Source of the DNA: Ricinus communis
Taxonomy: Eukaryota > Streptophyta > Magnoliopsida > Malpighiales > Euphorbiaceae
Length of the DNA stretch: 64,000 nucleotides
Reading direction: 5' to 3'
NCBI RefSeq assembly: GCF_019578655.1
Contig: NC_063256.1
Span: 12,400,001 to 12,464,000 of the forward strand
This document shows, piece after piece, positions 31,947-50,144 of the stretch. A program made the position numbers and the translations under genes. The notes beneath the pieces are model-generated. The model worked only from the letters and a program-made list of their open reading frames with translations. It was not told the origin of the DNA and did not search any database. Position 1 is the first letter of the stretch, and the number at the start of each line of letters is the position of its first letter.

Positions 31947-34900
31947 CTAGCCAGCGCTGGGGGAGTGAACAAAAAACGGAGGAAGGTGATGCTCCAAAAT
32001 AGCCAATAGCTCTCTGCCCTGACTCACCCCTTCTAAGGACCCACCCCCCAGCCTTCTCACACCTTCAACAAGCTGTCCCCTTAGCCTTTGTGAAAATAAA
32101 CAACCACCTGCTGCAACACATTCCCTGTACAGTGGGAGGTAAGCAATTGCTACCCTGAGAGGGCCTGGCAGATCCCTTAGGCACATAGGAGATCCACCCC
32201 ATTTCAAAATCCTTACTAGGTTCATGTAATGTACTTGTCCTTGCTTTAATCCATCCAAGAAAGCTGCCTCTGACCAATGCTCCCGTAGAAAAGCCCTTAG
32301 CTCAGGTGCAACAGCCTCGTCATCGGATCTAGCAATGCTGTCCGCAACAGCATACGTAGCAGCAGGATCACCTAAGAAATCAGAACGAAGTAGAAATGCC
32401 ACACCATCAAGTGACCCACCACTTCGTTCACCAGCAGCCTTTAGAATTTCAATGCTGAGGGCCGCAAGAACATGCTGGGGTACATGAGGGAGGAGATATG
32501 CAGCAACATCAACTTGGCTACTGGAAGTGGCAGCTGTAAGGGCAAGACAAAGCTCCATGTCACGACAGCCCCTGTTTACAAACCACTGTACAACCTGCAT
32601 ACAGCCTCTTTCTGCTGCTCTCATCAAAGGACCTAAGAAAGCTATAGCATTTCCCTCTTCCACCAGACATTCCATAGTACCAATTTTACAGTAGTGAGAA
32701 GCAAAACCAAGGGCCAGATCAACATCAACGTCTAAGCTGTTCCTTTGGGCAATCTAAACAGATAAGAAAGTGAAAACGTGAGAAAAGGACATGTATAAAC
32801 ACCAGAATAAACCCAAAATATAGGAAGAACAATTTTGGATGAGATGCACAAATGACTCTAATTTTGATCAAATAACTCCAAAAGGAAAAAAAAAAGAATA
32901 ATGTGATCCAGTAATCACACCTCTGGCCAAGTAATGTTACAAAAAGACAAATACTAGTTCTACAATCATGAAGATACATGAATAGCATTTGGTGGATTCC
33001 TTACTCATATCAACACTTCAAGCAGAACCGATGTAAAAGGTATAAAGTGATTCTTCATTTTCTAACAAAATTTTTTGATCTAGGCATACTTAAGGGCACA
33101 ACTGGTGCACAAAGTGCTCCCTAGCTAGTGCGGAGTTAGGGAGAGGGTAGGCACAGATGTACGCATCCTTCCCCTTGCTTCTTGCAAAGAGGCTGTTTCC
33201 ACGCCTTGAACCTGTGAACTACACATCATCGAAGGAACAGCTTTACCAGTTGCACAAGACTGGCATACTATCTATAAGAAATTTAAACATACAGCATATA
33301 CTGGTACATATTTTTCTGTTCCATGGATCAGATGATGGAGAACATCCTTTAAATCTGAGGCATTCTGCATAACTAATTTAGTTAACAAAAATGGCTGGGC
33401 AGAAAAACAATAGGCTGAACAGTCTTTTGATACCCTAGGCTAGCTTATTCAGATTGTATATCATCAAACCTTAAATGTATCATATGATTAACAAAAGGCC
33501 ATGCACCCACACATAATAATTCCAACGTTTCTATAGTTGTTCCAGCATAAATAATTTAATCGATGCCCTCCAAGACGGAGCCTATCACATCTCATTCACA
33601 TTCTGCACCATTTCTTAAATTTCACACAGCAAAGAAAATGAAAATTTTGCAATTCTTGAGTAGTTCAACTTCGGAGGTTTTACCTCAAGTCTTCTTTTCT
33701 TTATTTCATTTTTCTTCAGGCCTAGGCCAGTTGCAAATATTAAGGAAACAAAAACGAAATTAGAATTTGGACCAACAAAAAACTCCCTAAACATCACTAA
33801 TAACAGAGAATTATTAAAAATTGGGAAGATCATCAACAGTATTCTAACCATATAGCTTAAAGCATAGTCCAATCACAACTACTAAGGAAATAAAACAAAT
33901 AAGAATTTAGACCACCAAAGCACTCCCAAATGTCACCTAGTAACGGATAATGGTTTGGAACTGGGAAGAACATTAACAGTATTCTAATCATATCTCTTCA
34001 TACCCAACCAATATAGTAAGAATCAATTTGTCAAACCAACTAGAAAAGACAGAAAAAGCTCGAATGAAACACACTGGCATCCTGGAATATTAGTATGTCT
34101 TACCTGCAATAAGATGCGCACAAGTTCTGTACTTCCAAAACGAGAGGCTTCAAGAAAGCACTGGTTAACATTGTCTGCACCGCCTTCTACTAGCATACCC
34201 AACAATCCTTGGATTGCAGTAGCAGATATCCCAGATGCCCAGCCAGGATCAAATGAGCTAGAAAACAAAGTCAGTGGAAAACAAGCTGCATCAAAGGCCT
34301 CCGTGAAATCCTTCCCTGTGAGGTGATTGCCCGCAAGGTCTAAAAATGTCTTGAATGCAGATAGTTGGAGTTGAATCTCAATCGCTGAGTTATGACTCAC
34401 GTTATCCCTGTTCCCTTGGCAACGGGAATGGAATCCTATACATTTCAAAGCCCATTCAGTAAACTTTTGAACCTTGGCACCGGCTTCTGCCTTTAAGATC
34501 TCATCCCCATTGCATTCTTGCAGACGCTCATGCAACCTGATGCAAAATGCAAAGCAGAAACAACAATGGCATGTCAATAGAAAGCTACATCCCAAAGTAA
34601 TATTCAGCAGACACTCTATTGAGTAGCCACTAAAGTCTTATATTTTAGTTCAAATTTTAAAGTAAAGAAGAAAAAGATTTTATTGCCTGCATAGAGCTTT
34701 GCTGCAGCAAAAGAAAACCTTTCTGCTGAGGGGATATTTATCTTATACTAGATAATCCTTCCAAGCACTGGTAAAGCTAGCTTTGGAATATGAACAAGTA
34801 CATGCATGCAAACATTTTTTTTAAAGCATGCAAACATTTTTTTTAAAGCATGCTAACAGTATTAGAGCACATAATAGCCATGTTTTACTCTAACATTCAA

Positions 34901-36128
34901 GGAAAACTTAAACAATCTTTTCAAGCAAACACTTCAAGCCACAGTAAGCCAACCAAAACCCATGAAAAGAAAAACAAGAGAAGAATAATTGCATGCACAC
35001 AGAGGGAATACCCACTCAAAAAATTTAAAAATATACATTGTCATTTATTCCATCAAGCACTAAAAAAGTTGCTTTGTTCTTTTAGGACTTACCATTAATA
35101 AAATTGTCAAACTAAACACATAAACATAAAGATTGTCAGGTCTTTCAGAAAATATTGTAATTCTATCTATTTTGTTTTCTTTAACAAAATAAGATCTTTC
35201 CTAGGCATCTTACCTCATATAGACATGTCCTTACAAGTGTTAGGAAATAAAATAGTGATATTTCATTAATTATAAACTAGAAAAAAATGTACAATGCACA
35301 AGACATACATTTTCCTAGGGTGCTAACCACATGCACAAGCATGCATGTCCAATCATGCAGAGATATTTCTAAAATTTCTTAGATCTGTTCTCTCCTAGTT
35401 TGTTTTACTGTAACAAATGCAAGAGTGAAAAAATAACAGATTCCTAGAGGAAATAATGCTTCATGAGTCCTAAGAACATGTATATTTCATGCATTTAAGT
35501 ACAAAAAGCTGTATTCACTTTCTAGCATTAGCCTCCATAGTAGTTCTGAAATTCAATATCGATAATTTTACTATAAGAAAATAACAAAAACTTAGCTTAA
35601 ATTTCTAGATGGGGACAAAAGTTATGGGGCAACCAGACTAAGAAAGAGAGAAAGATAACACACTTTGACATAGAGAGAGCAACTTATTTTGTAAGCTTCC
35701 AAATATAACTATATGCACGTGCCATCAATTGAACTATACAGAAAGTAAATAGCCCATAAAAGTTCCATCAAAACAAAGTATATGAAGTAGACAAAAGGTA
35801 ATCTCATATTCATGAGCCAGGAGTATTTTCTCCGATAAGACACAAGCAGCTAGATTGAAGATCAACTACAGCATACTGATTGAGAGTTCCTATTACAAAT
35901 AGGAGCAAGAGATATCAAAAACTGCTTAACCAAATTTTGCATATAAGCACTGAAAGATAAAGTTAGAGGAACTTTTGAAGGTAGTAAATACAAACTTGTA
36001 ACTTGAATCTTCACATCTAGTGTAGTATTACTCAAAGTTTTAGTTGCATACTTGATACGATAAAAGAGAGAAAATGTGATAATTGCCTGAAGGATATGGG
36101 GATCTTGAAAGAACCTTCAATTTATGGG

Positions 36129-36173
<45 letters not shown>

Positions 36174-37388
36174 GCTAGGAGACTCATATAGAGGGGAGAA
36201 ATGACAAGAAACTAGATACATGGAAAATGACTGTCATCAACAAAAGCTATCAACTGTAAGATAATCTCTGAAGAGAAGGTTTCTTTTCCAAAAAATATAC
36301 ATAATCCAAATAAAAATGTCCTGTTTGATATCTGAAAAGGGTTCCATATAATTAATCACTATCCCAGGTCCCCACCTAAATGATTGTTAGAAGTCCCCAA
36401 TTTTTCTCTCCCATCTCTTTTGTAAGAGTTTTTCAATTAATTAATTCGTATAATAGAGTAATCCTCTCTCCCAAATAAAAGCACCCAGTTACAATTGCAA
36501 TTTCATAGGACATAAAAATAACAAATGAACATGTCAATAAAAAATGCATAAGCCAATAACTGTCAGCACCAAGTATATGGTGCATACATCATCAAATGCC
36601 AAAAACATTAAAACATGCACATAGGCAACACCAAATATATGAAGTGAGACTTATCAAGGCCTTTCAGATTATCAGTATATTTAAAAAAATTAATGTCGAT
36701 CCATCCCCTAAGAAATGAGACTGTTTGCTCCTTTTAGTTAAGCATACCTGCGAGCCATTACAGTTACTGTATCTGCAAGACTCATTGTCCGGCTCTGGCA
36801 GGCAGAAACACAAGAAGCCAGAAATGAAGTCCTAAGAGCAGCTCTAGTGAAGTCATAAGCACCATTGGAGATGATCTTCTTAATCAATCCAGTGAGCCCA
36901 TGAAGTTCTTGCTGTGTGCTTAAAAACCAGATGGAGTCCAGCGTAATGCACAAGGCATCATTAAGGGTCTGTGGATCTGCCAATAAAATTAAACTCTCAG
37001 CAAGCTCCCAATCATGGGAACTCACTGCACCCTGGAATAACCGACCTAACTCTATCCTGTCTTGTTTAGTAAGTTTCCTGTCATGACCAAAATTCTCTTT
37101 CTTGCCAATATCAGACTCTGTTATGACCATGTGTGACTTGAGTTTTTTTGCACCACAGCGGTACACACCAGACCTTCTCGATTCTTTACTTATAAGAGGA
37201 CCTTCTCTTGAAAAAACCACATTACTTCCCTCACCTTTTTCTGATGCTGCCAATAGCTGAATTTCACTCTTAGGACTTCCAGTTTCATTCTCTTCAACTT
37301 CCATTTCAGCACAAAATGTGTTTTCAGAATTAATCTCATCACCCATGCATAAATTAGTCCCCTCGACACATACAATTTCCTTTTCCAT
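31947..37388 (-). CDS. SKIP35: Ankyrin repeat protein SKIP35 (SKP1-interacting partner 35)
   Basis: On the minus strand three coding exons (37388-36748, 34536-34104, 32753-31947) join in phase to a 626-residue protein. The N-terminus is acidic and variable. From about residue 120 the conserved part starts (KLTKQDRIELGRLFQGAVSS, ADPQTLNDALCITLDSIWFL, SRTMSLADTVTVMARR|LHER) and continues through LQECNGDEILKAEAGAKVQK, FTEWALKCIGFHSRCQG and ankyrin-like helices (VNQCFLEASRFGSTELVRIL, PLMRAAERGCMQVVQWFVNR). This matches the plant SKIP35 family, found as an SKP1/ASK-interacting protein in Arabidopsis and so presumably linked to SCF ubiquitin ligases, although it lacks an obvious F-box. Codon phase across both introns (2 and 0) supports the model. 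Confidence 0.88.
34537..36747 (-). other. Long first coding intron of SKIP35
   Basis: A 2.2-kb GT-AG intron containing a (GA)n microsatellite at 36130-36169. No nested gene is visible. Confidence 0.8.
36130..36169 (+). repeat. (GA)20 microsatellite
   Basis: An uninterrupted GA run of about 40 bases inside the SKIP35 intron. Confidence 0.95.
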
Positions 37389-37397
37389 TCTTTCTCA

Positions 37398-38144
37398 CTA
37401 TACAGCACACCAGCATAAAAACCCGAAAAGAAAAAGAAAATACTTGATCAAGCAAAACACCTAATTCTCCATAATAACTCAAAGCAGCATCCTTGCAACA
37501 ACTGCTAAAACACAAGAAACCTTCTACTGGGAAAATGTAGTGAAATTCTCCTCCTTTTCAAAATCCCAATTCCTTAGAAAGAAATGACTACTAATAAAAA
37601 GAAAAACTGAAATCCCAATTTTCTTTCCCTTTTGGACCATCCACAGCTCCTAATCCAGCAATCAAAAGAATAAGCAAAAACCCCAAATTACTAAAGGGGA
37701 AATCACAAGATTTTTTTAAAAAGAAAACAAGGAGGATAATAATTAGTAGCTTGAGGACAAACTTCTAACTGGGCACTCTCCACATGATCTGAATCCACAC
37801 TAAACAATCAAAGGAGACAAAACAAGCTGATGATTACCGTGAAACGAATACACAGTTCTATCAGTAAGAAACCCTACCAGATACAAACCCCTTCCTCATT
37901 AATTGAATCAAAAGGATCCACAAACCAAACCCTAAAACAAAAGAAACCCAATTCAATTCCATCGATAAAAGCATGACAATTTCCCCAAAAAAGAACAGCG
38001 ACGACAACAACCCATAAAATTCAAGAGACTAAATTAAGCAGATAAGTAATTTAGTGATTGACAAAATAAAGGAAAGATTTAAAGAAAGAAAAAAAGATAG
38101 AAAGCAGAAATAGAAACAAATAAAAAGAGATTGAGAAAGCTAAC
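37398..38144 (-). other. Probable 5' UTR intron of SKIP35
   Basis: The minus strand reads CCTTTCAG|GTTAGC at 38145/38144 and GCTGTATAG|TGAGAAAGA just before the ATG, consistent with a leader intron of about 750 bases and a CT-rich first exon up to about 38.2 kb. Borders are inferred. Confidence 0.5.
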
Positions 38145-38432
38145 CTGAAAGGAAAAAGGAAAAAAATGAGAGATGGGGAGAGAGAAAAGGAGAAGAGAAA
38201 AACCCTCTGCCTCTGGTATTGAAGTGTTTGAGAATTTTTTTATTAGTTTTTTTTAGATACCCAGAAAAAACAAAAATTAGCTTTGTCTTTGTCTCCACTG
38301 TACTCTAATACTCTTTCTTTCGTTTCACTGCTATTCAATTTTCTATTTATTTTATTACTTTATTATTCCATTTCATTGATTATTCCATTTCGTTTCACTA
38401 CGTACAAATACTTTTTTTCTTTTATTTTGTAG

Positions 38433-39288
38433 GCAAAATATACAAAAATGTGTTATTAGAAAAGTCCGCATAAATTTTTTTTTTAATTTAATTAAATTTA
38501 TTAATTTTTGTAAAAAAATTAATTTAATATTTATTTTTTATCAATTAAATTTATTAACTTTATAAAATGTGTAATTAACTCTTAATGCTAACAGCGTCTA
38601 AAATACTATTAAGTGTAAGGGTCTCATTAATTTTTTGAGCGCGAATAATAACCGTTTTGAATATTTTAAAATTACGGCTCTATTATGTAAATGAGAGAAA
38701 ATAACTTCTTCTTCTTTGTTTAACTTACATCATAATTTCTACAACAGTATAATTTCTTTTCAATATTAGTTTTTTCCCATGAAGTGTATATTTTTATAGT
38801 TTTATTGCAAAAATATATTAGAGGTGGTGAGATGTAATCTAACTCAACAAATTGTATTTACTATCTATTTATAAATGAGCGTGATAAAGAAAATGAAAAG
38901 GTTAGTACCATTTCAAATGAGAAGAGAAATTACTACTATTCTTTATAAATTATGATTTATAGATACTAATTATGCAAAAAATTTAAAAAATAAAAAGTGA
39001 TTTTCTTTCTCTCATACGTGATATAGGCTTGATTTTAAAATATTCAAAGCGGTTATTATTCGCGTTCACAAAATAATAGGACCCTTACATTTAACGACAC
39101 TGTATACGTTATTAGCATTGTAGATTAATTTGACCTTTTATAAAATTTCATGGATTTAATTGAGTCAAAAAATAGGATGGAAACTTAATTTGATATTTTA
39201 TAAAAGTTAATGGATTTAATTAAGAAAAAAAGAATAAAAGTTTAATTAGACTTTTCTAATAAGTTCAAAGACATTTTTATACTTTTGC
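38433..39288. mobile_element. Foldback transposon (MULE-like MITE) with target duplication
   Basis: Arms of about 270 bases (38433-38705 and 39010-39288) are inverted copies of each other: TTATTAGAAAAGTC, GCGAATAATAACCG, GAATATTTTAAAAT and GTAAGGGTC occur in both. Ends GCAAAATATACAAAAATG and GCAAAAGTATAAAAATG are flanked by TTTTGTAG (38425-38432) and TTTTGTAAG (39289-39297), an 8-9 bp duplication. Long terminal inverted repeats with 8-9 bp duplications fit non-autonomous Mutator-like elements. It lies next to the SKIP35 promoter. Confidence 0.8.
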
Positions 39289-40589
39289 TTTTGTAAGATG
39301 TTTTATGATTATAATATGTTAAAGTTTAGTTATATAAATAATTTTATGTGATTAAACTTTTTAAGAAATTTATGTTATTAATTTTAAAAGAAATTTAAAA
39401 GTATGTTAATACTTGAGATTATTGTAGAAATTAATGAAAAATATTTCTTTATTTAAATTAGTATAATAATTAAAAATTTATTTCAAATAATTTAAAACAT
39501 GATATAGAATAGTTTGAAGTAAAAAAAAATTAAGAAAGTTTTCAACACTTTTTGAAAAAAAAAAATTGCAGTAACTAATTTCAGATTTTAAACAAATAAT
39601 ACACTCTTAATATTTTGAAATTCTATTAAAAGATTAAATTTCTTAACAAATTCTAAATTATGTTTAAAAATAATAACTTTTTTACACAAGAAAATAAAAT
39701 GGCATTTTCTTTAAAGAAATTTTAATAAAATTATACTCATAATAGTAAATAAATAGCATAAAGAGAAAAATATATTATTATAATATATTGTAACATAAAT
39801 ACTAAATAAAATGAAGATTAAAAGATCAAAAAGATTGATAGACCAATGAGGATAAGAGGCATAAAACCACAAAAATTATAAGAGTAAAAAAAATAAAATC
39901 ACACAAAACAATGAATTAAACTAATTATTAAATAGTAACACTATTCATTTATTAACTAAAAAACAAAAATTATAAAACTATAAATTTAATGTTTCAAGTA
40001 GATTATATACATAAATTTAAAATTACTATATATAAAAATTATTATATAAAATAATTATTACAATAATATTTATTGAATTCTTAACTTCCATTCCAATAAA
40101 TAACATCATATATTTGTCATAATAGCTGCACTTTTTAATAGAAATTTCATTGTTTTGCTGATTTATGTGTAATAAAAATTAAAATTTGAGAATTAGTTTC
40201 AAATTTAAGAGGCAAATCAACCTTTAATAGAATATATTAAATTTTTAATATATAATTTATTTAAAAAATTTATATATTTTGTTAGAATTTAGTGTAGTTA
40301 TAATTTAGAATGGCAATTAGATGGATATTTTTAAATACTCGATACGACTGAACCTCAATGGAAAGATTCAGATAATAAAAAATGGATTTGAAATGAATTT
40401 AAAATTTAATTTACTGCTTGTGTCGAATTTAAATTTAAACACAAGGATACCCCTAATCTGACCCCGATTATATAAATAGATATGAGTGTGAATAATATAT
40501 ATCATTTTATTTTTAGCAAATTTGAACCTTAAATTTTTTCCAGATAAAAGAAAATTCCTCCACAAAGCCATTTAATGATTTTTATTAGA

Positions 40590-40627
<38 letters not shown>

Positions 40628-41060
40628 CAAATTATTAATTTTTATTAGTTTTATTACAAGTGAAATTCAAATTTTACTTATAGATAAAAAGAATATATAT
40701 ATTTTTAATAATCATTATTATTAGTATCTAACCTATCAACATTTTAAAATCATAATTACATAGTATTAATATAACATTATTAATCTCTATTAAATAATTT
40801 TTATTAGTATAATATTTTTTAGTTAATTAATATAATTAATATAATTATTTTTTAATAAAATCAACATGAGAATTATTAATTATTTTATATATATAGTATA
40901 CAAATAATATTATAAGACTCTTTTTGTTAACATATTAAACATAACTTATAAGTAAAAGGAAAAAAAAAATTAACTATTGTTAAAACAATTATTATAATAA
41001 CCAACTCAAAATATTAATATTAATTAATTTATAATTATTATTAATACGATACTAATCATA
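39289..41060. other. Gene-free AT-rich spacer
   Basis: Extremely AT-rich, with a (TA)n microsatellite at 40594-40625. Nothing else is recognised. Confidence 0.4.
40594..40625 (+). repeat. (TA)16 microsatellite
   Basis: A dinucleotide TA run of about 32 bases. Confidence 0.9.
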
Positions 41061-41068
41061 TTTATCAA

Positions 41069-42237
41069 GGGAGAAGGTTCATTTTTACCTTTAGTGTTTC
41101 GCTCCAATCTCACATTGGCACTTAATTTATTTTTAGGTCCAATTATGTCTCCCGTTTGCTTAAAAATGCTACAATCAAGCCCTTCTCTTTATTTGAAACT
41201 TAACCTACCTAACATCCGTTTATAAAGAGATGATGTGGGCTTAAATGGGCCCCATGTGAGAATGTTAAAAGTTAAAAAGGCTATTTACACGTGGAGTCTA
41301 TTGGCCTATTAAAATCATATTTAGAAGAAACAAAAATCCTCTTGCCTTTTCAAATGAAAATGAAAAGGAAAACTCTCCTTTCTTTTCTTTTGTCTTCTCG
41401 GCAAGACTGCAGCAACTGAGACATTCATAAATGAACTGTGTCACTTCGTACTATAAAACTCTTGCTGAAAATTCTAAAGCAATAAAAGATTATAAATTTT
41501 CGCTTACTGGGTCTTCCTTATTTGCTTACTGGGTCTTCCTTGTACTGAATTGAAGTCGATATAGAGTAAAAATGAAAGAAAGAAAAGGAAGAAAAAAGAA
41601 AAAGAAAGGCATGGCGGTTACAGTGGGAGATGAGGTACAGCATCAGCATCACAGTCTCAGTCTTTGGCAGCATTATCACGCAGTTTGTCTTGTTTGAGCT
41701 TCCAATTTTCCATCCTCTTTTTCCAAGTGATACTTCCATAGCCATACGCAGTCAAGTCCTTGGAAAGATCCATGGACCCGGGTCAGACTGCAAAATGAGA
41801 AATATAAGCTGATTGATGATTGAGGAAGTTGGTAAATAAAGAAAATGATTACCGACCAGGAACTGGAAAAGGAAGAGAGGGTTTGGCTGTCTCGATGAGT
41901 GCAACAGTTTCATCACGAGACCACTAAAGCGGCGGGAGACGACGTGGATTGGTGGAGGGTTGAGGTGGCGCCGGAACACATCAATAATTGTAAATACTAT
42001 TTAAAAAATAATTATATATTTAAATAATAAAATGACTTTAACAAATTATTTTTATTCAATTTGTAGGACCATTTATGATACACATAACCAGCTAGTAAAC
42101 ACCGTTTAAAAGTTTCTGTTAGAGATGGCTTAAATTTCAAGTTTGAACACTGGAAGGGGTTATTTGGGCCTAAATATAGTTTAGGGATTCATCCGCTCCT
42201 CACACTAAATGTCAAGGATAAAAATGCACCTTATCCT
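41069..42237. mobile_element. Inverted-repeat element with GC-richer cargo (Pack-MULE-like candidate)
   Basis: The left end AAGGTTCATTTTTACCTTTA is inverted at the right end, where the minus strand reads AAGGTGCATTTTTATCCTT. Similarity of the arms continues patchily inwards for about 150 bases. Possible 8-bp flanks are TTTATCAA (41061-41068) and TTTATTAA (42238-42245). Between the arms lies a non-AT-rich block (about 41390-41980) with splice-like and coding-like composition but no recognised protein. A direct duplication TGCTTACTGGGTCTTCCTT sits near 41500-41540. Confidence 0.6.
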
Positions 42238-42589
42238 TTTATTAAATAATTTGAACTAATAATATAATTTATTAAATAATTTTTTTTAACTAACTAATCT
42301 CATTTTTATCTAAATAAAGTATTAAGAAATATATATTATATTATTTATTTAAAAATATAAGAGGAACTCTATATTATATAATTTGTTTTCTAAATTTTAT
42401 AATATTAAAATTTAATATTTATATAAAAAATTAAATTATTATATATAAAAGTAAAGATTTAAATTTCATAAATAAAATAAAAATTTAAAAAATGAAAAAA
42501 ACACTACATAAAAAAAAAAAAAAAACGTAGTTTTAAGAATAACTGCATACCAGACTAAAAGAAAATATAACACAAATAAAACTCTAATT

Positions 42590-42811
42590 CTATTTTCATC
42601 TCAACCTAACAGCCTCCACCCTCTCTCAACTCAAGCCTCCACCCTCACAAACCCTCTTTGCAGTCGCCAAAACTTGCTGTCTTGCCGTCGCCCTTGCTGC
42701 CGTCCCCTCTGCCGTTGCTGCCGTCCCCTCTGCCGTTGCTGCCATCGCCGTCGCCCAAGCTGCCGTCGCCGTCGCCCTTGCTGCGGTCGCCTCTCCCCTC
42801 TCGCCAGTCAG
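42590..42811 (+). other. 5' UTR exon of RIO2 with GC-rich minisatellite
   Basis: A leader exon ending CAGTCAG|GTATTG at 42811, with the intron running to CAG|AGCTATAAA at 43342. The exon contains a GC-rich imperfect array (42661-42800) of units such as TTGCTGCCGTCGCC and CTGCCGTTGCTGCCGTCCCC. Confidence 0.6.
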
Positions 42812-42991
42812 GTATTGTTGTTGTTTTAACTTGACATTAATTATTTTAATTCTAGAGTTAGGTTAAAATAAAAGAATGGGAGAAGCTTAATGTTTTATTG
42901 TTAGTTTTGTAACTTTATTAGAATTATTCCTTATGCAATATTATTCTTATACAATATTAGTTAATTTAACATATGTAGCTTGTTTTTTATT

Positions 42992-43102
42992 GATTGGTTT
43001 TTCTGTGTTTGATAATAACATGTGGGAGTGGAAGAAGCTTGTTTAAGATTGATTTTTCTCTGTTTGATAATAACATGCGGGGATGGCAGAAGCTTGTTTA
43101 AG
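42992..43102 (+). repeat. Tandem duplication in the RIO2 leader intron
   Basis: Two adjacent copies of about 55 bases (42992-43047 and 43048-43102), both carrying GTTTGATAATAACATG and AGAAGCTTGTTTAA. Confidence 0.8.
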
Positions 43103-43358
43103 ATTTCTTTTTTCTATTTGATATTAATATTTGGGTTTATTACTGCACATAAAGCTCTTATTCTCATCGGCCGCCGCCTCACTCCCCTTCTGCTGTTCGC
43201 CTTGCCTTGCTGTTTTAGGCTGCTGTTAGCCACCTTTAGGCGTGTGATTCAGAGCTTTCTCATGGAAAGCTGTCATTTTGCATAATTCTGGTGTTAAGTA
43301 ATGTTTTTGTTTTGTTTCTTTGTTTTTTTTTTCTTTTGCAGAGCTATAAAAAGATTAA

Positions 43359-48967
<5,609 letters not shown>

Positions 48968-50144
48968 GCTATGCAAATTCAGAAACAGTAGTCTCAGATA
49001 GAGCTTCGAGTTGAGTCTGCGGCAATATGTATTATAAGGAAGAGATCATTGAGACACGGCAATGGAAACAGGCAAATAGGAAGCAGTCCAGACAAAAGTT
49101 AAAAGGCATGAACTGGATTTGTAGTTTTTCATGTTTTCTGCCTGGAAGAGTTGAATCATAAGCTTGTTTTATTTATATATTAGGGTTAAGGTAGATAAGA
49201 ATTTTTGTGATATAGAAATAGGAAATATCCTGCTGTAAGATATTAATCATTACATAATGTTTTTCTGTTTGCTTTGAGTCGGCATCAAAACCGAATTCAT
49301 CTTATTGCTAAATTGGTGGATCATAGTTTATGTTCTTAATTATCCGACCCTTTATCAGATGTGTTGATGGGTTAATTTGAACTTTCTTTGAGCCTATGTT
49401 TGCTGAAAAATGCCCAATTGAGAAACTTAAGGTTTTTAATTTTTTGATTTTATTTTCTTTCTGATTTATTGAGGCTCAATCGGTCGGCGGTTCTCTCTGT
49501 CTAAATCCCTTAAAGATTACTTAATTGGCAAAGTAGCAATATTATTTTTATCCGAGGAATGTTGCATAATTTATTTATTTTTTTATTAGTTTTTATTTAT
49601 TTAATATGATATATAATATTTTGATAAGGCTAGCTTTTAATTTCAAAATATTAAATAATAATTTACCAAAAAAATCGAAATAAGAATAGTGAAAATGTTT
49701 GGAACGAACGAGAGTCGCTCATTACAATGGCATTAAAGCTGATGATTGAATTTATATTATTAAAACTAGTAATAGATTTTAGCATAAAATAAAATACTTT
49801 ATTACGTGAACAATTTGTTTTTATTTATAATTTATTTTATTCTTTCTATAATAATCTTTTAGAAAAATTTCAGTTATTGGATCATCGTATTTTTATTTTG
49901 TTAGTTTGCTTTTTATCATTTTGGTATCTTATAAATATAACCATTAGCAAATAACAGTCAAATTACACTACAGTATTAATAAGTGCTACTTATTAGTAAT
50001 TATTTACTTGCAAATCACATATTTTAAGCTAAAAATAGGTTAAACTATAAGCTAGTTTAACAATTTTTTTTTTTTTGAAAAAGGAAATTATTTACGTGTT
50101 ATTTTATTTTGGTATTATATGATTATCAATATAATTATGAATGA
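48968..50144. other. RIO2 3' UTR and PPR upstream region
   Basis: About 250 bases of 3' UTR-like sequence, then AT-rich spacer leading to the PPR start. Nothing else is recognised. Confidence 0.4.

Noticed and set aside
32065..32277. 70-codon minus frame inside the last SKIP35 exon
   Set aside because: Alternative frame of a supported exon.
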